From: Burkholderiales bacterium
GTDB lineage: Bacteria > Pseudomonadota > Gammaproteobacteria > Burkholderiales > Burkholderiaceae_B
Direction: 5' to 3'
Assembly (NCBI GenBank): GCA_005788065.1
Contig: SXZD01000149.1
Coordinates: 1 to 12,763, forward strand
DNA: 12,763 nt
Shown here one piece after another: positions 8,038 through 12,763 of the stretch. The first letter of the stretch is position 1. The number at the start of each line of letters is the position of its first letter. A program made the position numbers and the translations under genes. The notes under the pieces are model-generated. The model saw nothing but the letters and a program-made list of their open reading frames with translations. It was not told the origin of the DNA and did not search any database.

Positions 8038-9576
8038 TTAACCGGAAGAAACGGATGTCCCGGCAGAATGCCTGCAACCGGCCTGCCAGGCCCGCAGCAA
8101 AGCCTCTGCCGTCAGACTGCCAGACCATCCAATGGCGCCGACCACCGAACTGCCAAAGGGCACGATGACCGATGCACCATTGATGACCAACACCGTTCCC
8201 AAACCCCCTGTCGCCTTGCTCAGCACCGTCCACGCCGTTGACACCAACAGGCAACCCATCGCAGCCCCCAGCGTGTCGGCCCCACCCACGCCGACCAGAC
8301 GGGCCAGCGCGAGGCGAAATTTTCCCAGCCGCGCATCGCTGGCAGCTGAGGTCTTCCATCGGTACTGGCAATTCCCTGCGGCTGTCAGCCCGGCATGTTG
8401 TTCAAATTGCTGGGCGGCACAGAATGAACTGCGAATCAAACGCCCCAACAGACGCGATGACACCGAATCCGCCGCATACACGACATCGGTCAACCGCTGG
8501 GTGCCTTCAACCAACACGGCCGCATAGTGACGCTCAGCCGGACATGCCTCACCACCGCGTCCGTGCCAGGCAAAATTTGCACTGCGGTATTCGCGCGTAT
8601 CCATGTCTATCCCGGCCACAACAACGCGTGCTTGCTTCAAGTGCTTTGCATCCGACCCATACAGCAGGTTGCGCAACCTGCGGGTCTTTCCCAACAGATA
8701 TTCCGAACGGGACACATACCGGCGAGATGCCCCGCCGGGAGCGCCGCGATACGTATGCATCCATCGCGCCTGACAGGTGTTTGCAATGCGCAGCAAAAAA
8801 CTGGCGGCATACAATCCGCCCGCCAGTGCGAGTGTCTTGCCCACCACAGAAGCCAGAAAAGAACCGGATGCAACTGCCAACAGCATATTGATACCCAGTT
8901 GCGTTCCGGTAGACCACACGCTGCCGGCCACATAAGCTGTTTTTTTGCGTGCCGACAGCGAATTCCACAGCGTGCGCATATCAGCCCGTCGCAAAGACTG
9001 CTGAAGGTAGGGCACACACATGCGCGGCGGCAACAGATGCGCCGGCACCCCGCTTTTTTCCAATGCCAGAGCGATGGTTTTGGCAGCACCTGTGCTTGCA
9101 ACATCGCAGATCAGTTGCGACTTGCGATTCACCACCTTGCCTTGTTCCAGCGCATCGTAAAAACGATTCAGGCTTTCGCCCTGAAGGTGGTTTGCAAGCA
9201 GCGCAGCAAGCGGATCTTGCCTGCGCCTGCCCCGCTCGAAGTCTTGCACCAACCGGCAACAGAAACGCCCCTTGCCGCTCAAGTCGCGCAAGGTGGCCGG
9301 AATGATGGATCCGGTAAAGCGCATGTGCCAGGTGGTCGTGCGCTGCAGAATTTCTGCGGCCTCTTCGAGCAGATTGGCCGTGCGCGCCAAGCATCGGGTT
9401 GAGCGCGAAAACGCATGTCGGTTGGCGTGAATGTAGTCGCTGCTGTACACATAGCGGTGACCATACAATCGGCGCCATTCCAGTGCGCTGAGGTTACGGA
9501 AAAACCGGTGGCGTTGGCCGGGCCAGTTACCTTCAGTGTAAAGCCCGTGATAGGCAAGAGAGTGGAGCAGGCGCAT
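8038..9576 (-). CDS. Paralog C of an unrecognised three-gene membrane-protein family
   Basis: Encodes 512 residues and is the first gene of the C-B-A run. TEGNWPGQR (14-22) leads into RNLSALEWRRLYG and YSSDYIHAN (27-52). FTGSIIPATLRDLSGKGRF spans 87-105. A hydrophobic region (about 214-268) ends in AGGLYAASFLLR...TYRGAPGG (252-282). GVGGADTLGAAMGCLLVSTAW (429-449) starts a second hydrophobic region to about 495. There is no signal peptide. The ATG at 9576 lacks a clear ribosome-binding site and overlaps the stop of a short upstream reading frame as TGATG, so it may rely on translational coupling. No other ATG, GTG or TTG exists in frame before the upstream stop at 9670. The N-terminus is shorter than in B by about 12 residues. 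Function unknown. Confidence 0.83.
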   Translation of the reverse strand: MRLLHSLAYHGLYTEGNWPGQRHRFFRNLSALEWRRLYGHRYVYSSDYIHANRHAFSRSTRCLARTANLLEEAAEILQRTTTWHMRFTGSIIPATLRDLSGKGRFCCRLVQDFERGRRRQDPLAALLANHLQGESLNRFYDALEQGKVVNRKSQLICDVASTGAAKTIALALEKSGVPAHLLPPRMCVPYLQQSLRRADMRTLWNSLSARKKTAYVAGSVWSTGTQLGINMLLAVASGSFLASVVGKTLALAGGLYAASFLLRIANTCQARWMHTYRGAPGGASRRYVSRSEYLLGKTRRLRNLLYGSDAKHLKQARVVVAGIDMDTREYRSANFAWHGRGGEACPAERHYAAVLVEGTQRLTDVVYAADSVSSRLLGRLIRSSFCAAQQFEQHAGLTAAGNCQYRWKTSAASDARLGKFRLALARLVGVGGADTLGAAMGCLLVSTAWTVLSKATGGLGTVLVINGASVIVPFGSSVVGAIGWSGSLTAEALLRAWQAGCRHSAGTSVSSG

Positions 9577-9691
9577 CAGAGGCCGCGCGTTGGATTCGCG
9601 CAGACAACCGTCACGCAGGCAAGCCTCTGACTGCCAAGCATGTAGTAGCCATACATCACGCGAATGGCATCACTCGATAGAGTTATGTTTG

Positions 9692-9708
9692 TGTAACGAT
9701 TTTGTAAC
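9692..9708. promoter_or_regulatory. 11-bp-spaced direct repeat upstream of paralog C
   Basis: TGTAAC occurs at 9692-9697 and again at 9703-9708, exactly 11 bases apart, about 115-130 bases before the C start. In C's orientation it reads GTTACA, five bases, GTTACA. Possible -10 hexamers such as CATAAC follow a few bases later. One-turn direct repeats are typical of OmpR/PhoB-type regulators. Confidence 0.4.
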
Positions 9709-9718
9709 ATCTGCGAAT

Positions 9719-9738
9719 TTGTGATATTCCCTACACAA
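9719..9738. promoter_or_regulatory. Inverted repeat TTGTG-N10-CACAA
   Basis: The arms at 9719-9723 and 9734-9738 form a 20-base dyad in an AT-rich stretch upstream of paralog C. The left half contains TGTGA, as in a CRP/FNR-type site, but the right half fits that consensus poorly. It may be an operator of another kind. Confidence 0.3.
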
Positions 9739-9768
9739 GCTATGTTGCAGATGCGCGCGGCAAGTTCC

Positions 9769-9786
9769 ATGACATTTTCATGACAT
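9769..9786 (-). promoter_or_regulatory. Pho-box-like site upstream of paralog C
   Basis: On the minus strand ATGTCATGAAAATGTCAT matches the enterobacterial Pho box consensus (CTGTCATAWAWCTGTCAY, from memory) at about 14 of 18 positions. Both TGTCAT half-sites and their 5-base spacing are exact. It lies about 190 bases before the C start and points toward C. I see no good -10 at the usual distance just downstream. Confidence 0.4.
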
Positions 9787-9842
9787 CTTGCTTCTGTACC
9801 GGCCGCGCAGGAAGCCGGCGCGTCGTCCGGGGCGTGCCCCTA

Positions 9843-10847
9843 TCAGCGTGAGCGGTTGCGCTGCGCAGCCAGCGAGATGAGACGCGCACGCGGGCGGCGG
9901 TGTTCCTGTATGGCACCGGCCACAGCACTGAGGGCGAGGCTGCCGACTGCTGCATGCCCTACGTCGGGCAATTCCACCAGGTTGGCCTGCGGCAGCATGT
10001 CAGCCAGAAAATGCGCGCCCGATGGCAGGCACACTGCATCGCCGAGCCCTTGTACGATCGTCAGGGGAACGGAGCTCTGGGCGATTTTTTCAATGTCCTC
10101 GGTCCACTGCTGCGGCGATATGAAAAAGTCGTGCATCAAGAAATGAGCCAGACTACGTCTGGCCCGGATCACGCAGGGCTCCTGCGTGAGCAAACCGCTC
10201 CTGCCCAAACCCGATTCCAGTTGTGCCCACACCTGCGCGGCCACGGCCGCATCGCGCACCTCCATCTGCAGAAAATGTTGCGCGAATGCATGGGGATCGA
10301 ATTGCCGTCGAAACACTGCTTCATAGCGCGCGGCATCTTGCCGGTGCAGTGCCTGCAGATAGGCACGCGCCACAGGCTTGAGGGGAATGAAAACAGACTC
10401 GATCACCAGGGAACTGATGCGCTCGGGGTACTGGGCAGCCAAAGCCAGGGCGGCGGCCCCGCTGAACCCACCGGCCAGTACATGAAATTGCGCCAGACCA
10501 AGCGCATCGGCCGCAGCGCATACGTCATCAAGCCAGCGCTGGAGGTCAATATCCTGAAGGCTTGCCCACTCGGATACCGGCCCTCCGGACGGATCCAGCG
10601 CCCACCAGGCAGAGTCGGTTCTGCGCAGAGGCGCCACTCGCCCTGGGTCAGGCGCCGCGCCGGGACAGTCAGGCATGACCAACCACGGTGTTGCATCCAA
10701 CTGCGCATCCAGCCGCGGCAATTCGCAGTACAACTGGAACTCCCCGCCATTGACCGCAAGCGTGGTCACCGGTCCGTGCCATTGCATGCCGTCGTCTGCA
10801 TGGGAGACGGGGCGGGCCAATTGGTCGAACATCTTTGCAGCAGCCAT
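9843..10847 (-). CDS. Alpha/beta hydrolase-fold protein, proline iminopeptidase-like, degenerate active site
   Basis: Encodes about 334 residues of an alpha/beta hydrolase whose closest resemblance by eye is to S33 prolyl iminopeptidases. AQYPERISSLVIESVFIP matches the family's post-nucleophile helix and strand. GLGDAVCLP holds the likely catalytic Asp, and LPDVGHAAV the likely catalytic His. The oxyanion motif HGGPG is replaced by PDCPG, and the nucleophile elbow GGSWG is replaced by AGGFSG. An ungapped alignment puts Gly at the Ser position, with a Ser two residues later. Enzyme activity is therefore doubtful. The ATG at 10847 is chosen; a GTG three codons upstream (10856) is equally possible, and neither has a clear ribosome-binding site. 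It is divergent from the PqqC-like gene, with about 70 bases between them, and they may share a control region. Confidence 0.85.
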   Translation of the reverse strand: MAAAKMFDQLARPVSHADDGMQWHGPVTTLAVNGGEFQLYCELPRLDAQLDATPWLVMPDCPGAAPDPGRVAPLRRTDSAWWALDPSGGPVSEWASLQDIDLQRWLDDVCAAADALGLAQFHVLAGGFSGAAALALAAQYPERISSLVIESVFIPLKPVARAYLQALHRQDAARYEAVFRRQFDPHAFAQHFLQMEVRDAAVAAQVWAQLESGLGRSGLLTQEPCVIRARRSLAHFLMHDFFISPQQWTEDIEKIAQSSVPLTIVQGLGDAVCLPSGAHFLADMLPQANLVELPDVGHAAVGSLALSAVAGAIQEHRRPRARLISLAAQRNRSR

Positions 10848-10918
10848 CGCAATCACAGTCAGTGCATTTCAAGCATGGTAGAGTCTAGAATTCGTCTTTT
10901 GCCGTCGAGCAGATTCTC

Positions 10919-12019
10919 ATGAGCCTGTTTAGAAACGTCATCTCCAAGCTGGGCAACCAGGTTCAACAAACCGCCGAAACCGTGGGTCAGACGGTGGGAC
11001 AAACCGTGGGCAAGCGCGTGTCGCAGTCACTGTCGCAATCACTCGACGCCGCGCTGTCTTCCAAGCTCGGGCACGCAATGGGCGAAGCATGGCAAAAGAC
11101 CATCGCGGGTGTCAGCCCCGGCATCTCCGACTCTCTGCCCGTCTGGAACGCACGCGAATTTGAGAAGCAGATCAAAACGCGGCTCAAGCCCCACGTCAGC
11201 CAGCATCCGTTTTACCGCAAGCTTCGCGACGGCAGCCTCCATCAAACACAATTGCACGTATGGCTGGCAAACGAGTGGTACTTTCAGCAGAACTTGCCCC
11301 TGAAAGACGCGGCCATCCTGTCCAACTGCGAAGACGCCGGTTTCCGCCGCATCTGGACGCGCCGCCTGCTCGATCAGGACGGTGGTGAAACCGGCTCCGG
11401 CGCCGTTGAACATTGGGCGCGTCTGGCCAACAGCATGGGGCTGGATACCGAAACCCTGCAGGAAATGACACTGGTCACACCCGGCGTACGTTTCGCAGTG
11501 GACACTTACATCAACTTTGCCCGCCGCGCCCCTTGGACAGAAGCAGTCTGTGCCAGTTTGGGCGAGTTATCGAACGCAGAGACCATCAATGCCCTGTTTG
11601 CGACGCTTGAGCAGCACTACGGCAAACCGGACGCGCGCGCGACCGAATTTTTCACGGAACGGGCCGCCAGCCAGCGCAAGGATTGGGACGCGGCCATGGA
11701 AGCGATATGCGACTATTTCAAAACGCGCGAAGATCAGGAATATGCGCTGGACATCCTGCAGTTCAAGCACGACATCCTCTGGACCTGTCTGGACAGCGTG
11801 AGCTTGAGCCCATTGAGCACAGGGAGCAGCACAGCAGAGTCGGCAGATGAAGCAGCGCTGCCCACCGTCAAGGGGGAATCACCCCAGCGCACCCGCAAGA
11901 AAAAGCGGGCAGCTTACGACACGTCAGGCCGCAAGACCAGCAGAAGCCGCGACAAAAAACCGGTCGCCGCAGCACAGGCCAGTGAACAACAGGCCAAGGA
12001 CAGCCCGGCAGGAGAATGA
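10919..12019 (+). CDS. PqqC-like (TenA/heme-oxygenase fold) protein with extra N- and C-terminal regions
   Basis: Encodes 366 residues. Residues about 78-295 match PqqC, the cofactor-free oxidase of pyrroloquinoline quinone synthesis. HPFYRKL, NEWYFQQNLPLKDAAI (118-133), PGVRFAVDTYINFARRAPW (188-206) and ILQFKHDILW (279-288) are all family motifs. By eye against Klebsiella PqqC from memory, the His of LDHDG is Gln153 here and the Arg of ANRFYYQ is Glu119. The lysine (283) and the QHY histidine (233) are kept. PqqC is usually about 250 residues. Here about 75 residues are added in front, with TVGQ and SQSL repeats that look amphipathic. A tail of about 65 residues is also added, low-complexity and Lys/Arg-rich (RTRKKKR). 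No pqqA, B, D or E is in the window, so a true PQQ role is unlikely. The start has only a weak ribosome-binding site. Confidence 0.88.
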   Translation: MSLFRNVISKLGNQVQQTAETVGQTVGQTVGKRVSQSLSQSLDAALSSKLGHAMGEAWQKTIAGVSPGISDSLPVWNAREFEKQIKTRLKPHVSQHPFYRKLRDGSLHQTQLHVWLANEWYFQQNLPLKDAAILSNCEDAGFRRIWTRRLLDQDGGETGSGAVEHWARLANSMGLDTETLQEMTLVTPGVRFAVDTYINFARRAPWTEAVCASLGELSNAETINALFATLEQHYGKPDARATEFFTERAASQRKDWDAAMEAICDYFKTREDQEYALDILQFKHDILWTCLDSVSLSPLSTGSSTAESADEAALPTVKGESPQRTRKKKRAAYDTSGRKTSRSRDKKPVAAAQASEQQAKDSPAGE

Positions 12020-12040
12020 GTGCGGGTCTGGCATCGGAAA

Positions 12041-12068
12041 ACTGAGCCGGAGCAAACCCGGGCTCAGT
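12041..12068 (-). terminator. Terminator between the PqqC-like gene and mrp
   Basis: ACTGAGCC (12041-12048) and GGCTCAGT (12061-12068) form a perfect 8-pair stem with a 12-base loop. On the minus strand it ends in a run of four T, about 17 bases past the mrp stop, so it best serves mrp. On the plus strand it follows the PqqC-like stop by 21 bases but lacks a T-tract. Confidence 0.55.
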
Positions 12069-12084
12069 CCAACCGAATGCGCAA

Positions 12085-12763
12085 TCAGGTGTTTTGCACC
12101 ACGATGCTGGGGAACTTCAGGCTCATGTCCTTGGCACGCTCTGCAATCTTGACGGCCATGCGGCGGGCAATCTGCCGGTAGGTATCGGCCAGCGGACCAT
12201 CCGGGTCTGCCACCACGGTGGGACGACCCGAGTCAGCCTGTTCACGGATACGGATATCCAGCGGCAAACCGCCCAGATATTCGATGCCGTAAGCATCTGA
12301 CATGCGCTGACCGCCACCCGCGCCAAAAATATGCTCAGCATGACCGCAGTTGGTGCAGACATGAATAGCCATGTTCTCAATGATGCCCAGCACCGGCACA
12401 CCCACTTTCTCGAACATCTTCAGGCCTTTCTTGGCATCCAGCAATGCGATGTCCTGCGGGGTGGTCACAATGACAGAGCCGGTCACCGGCACCTTTTGGG
12501 ACAGGGTCAACTGAATATCGCCAGTACCCGGGGGCATGTCGACGATGAGATAGTCCAGATTGCCCCAGTTGGTCTGGCGCAGCAGTTGTTCAAGTGCGCT
12601 TGAAACCATGGGACCACGCCATACCATCGCTGTATCTTCATCAATCAGAAAACCCATGGACATGGCCTGAACGCCGTAGCCTTCCATCGGCTCGATGATG
12701 GTGCCATCGGCTGTCTCAGGACGCCCCTTGATACCCAACATGGTGGGTTGGGAGGGCCCGTAG
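12085..12763 (-). CDS. Mrp/ApbC P-loop ATPase, iron-sulfur cluster carrier (partial)
   Basis: The gene continues beyond the right edge. The visible C-terminal part is about 226 residues and begins at YGPSQPTMLG, so the N-terminal Walker A region lies outside. Mrp/ApbC (Nbp35 family) binds and transfers Fe-S clusters to apoproteins in the cytoplasm using ATP. Family signatures include LIVDMPPGTGDIQLTL (the Walker B-like/switch region), TTPQDIALLDAKKG, and ENMAIHVCTNCGH with the cluster-binding CxxC pair. FGAGGGQ and LGGLPLDIRIREQADSGRP then follow. The reading frame stays open to the window's end with no stop, and the internal ATG at 12741 is not the start. In Burkholderiales I recall this gene near metG and dcd, which supports the idea that the segment between dcd and mrp is accessory. 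Confidence 0.96.
   Translation of the reverse strand, partial: YGPSQPTMLGIKGRPETADGTIIEPMEGYGVQAMSMGFLIDEDTAMVWRGPMVSSALEQLLRQTNWGNLDYLIVDMPPGTGDIQLTLSQKVPVTGSVIVTTPQDIALLDAKKGLKMFEKVGVPVLGIIENMAIHVCTNCGHAEHIFGAGGGQRMSDAYGIEYLGGLPLDIRIREQADSGRPTVVADPDGPLADTYRQIARRMAVKIAERAKDMSLKFPSIVVQNT

Noticed and set aside
8527..9402. 291-codon plus-strand frame opposite paralog C
   Set aside because: Paralog C's minus-strand product is supported by similarity to A and B. The plus-strand product resembles nothing and is His/Arg/Cys-rich.
9900..10922. 340-codon plus-strand frame opposite the hydrolase
   Set aside because: It is an antisense shadow. The minus-strand product has clear alpha/beta hydrolase signatures and this one has none.
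1..12763. CRISPR array, tRNA, rRNA, insertion sequence or integrase
   Set aside because: Searched for by eye on both strands. No regularly spaced long repeats, no tRNA-like cloverleaf and no transposase or integrase motif were seen.

Overview
The window looks like chromosomal DNA of a betaproteobacterium, most likely of the order Burkholderiales. The inducible-type Orn/Lys/Arg decarboxylase, the short 189-residue Dcd and the CxxC-type Mrp/ApbC ATPase all have the sequence character I associate with that group. This is a by-eye judgement; no search was run.

Layout. Positions 1-266 hold no gene but several strong hairpins, one of which probably terminates the decarboxylase transcript. The decarboxylase (267-2513, -) is separated by a divergent promoter region (2514-2812) from a small multi-pass membrane protein (2813-3448, +). 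That gene converges on dcd (3485-4054, -). Upstream of dcd lie three large genes on the same strand: A (4247-6094), B (6300-7916) and C (8038-9576). They are clearly paralogs of one another, and I recognise no known family. About 265 bases upstream of C carry several repeat motifs spaced like regulator sites, including a good match to a Pho box. Then come a degenerate alpha/beta hydrolase (9843-10847, -), a divergent PqqC-like protein with unusual ends (10919-12019, +), and the C-terminal part of mrp/apbC (12085 to the right edge, -).

How the genes fit together. The decarboxylase, dcd and mrp are housekeeping or stress-response genes and probably form the conserved backbone. The three paralogs, the hydrolase and the PqqC-like gene sit between dcd and mrp and look like accessory content. 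A, B and C share an N-terminal block (RNLSAL[EQ]WR..LYG followed by YSSDYIH), a central hydrophobic block ending in a TYRG-like motif, and a C-terminal block (GGAD.LG followed by a GC motif and a second hydrophobic region). None has a Sec signal peptide. B and C also share a 10-base terminator element in their 3' flanks, which fits tandem duplication. This paralog family is the best candidate for an undescribed system; an exported or host-membrane role is possible but is inference only. The PqqC-like protein and the hydrolase both keep their family fold signatures while apparently losing key catalytic residues.
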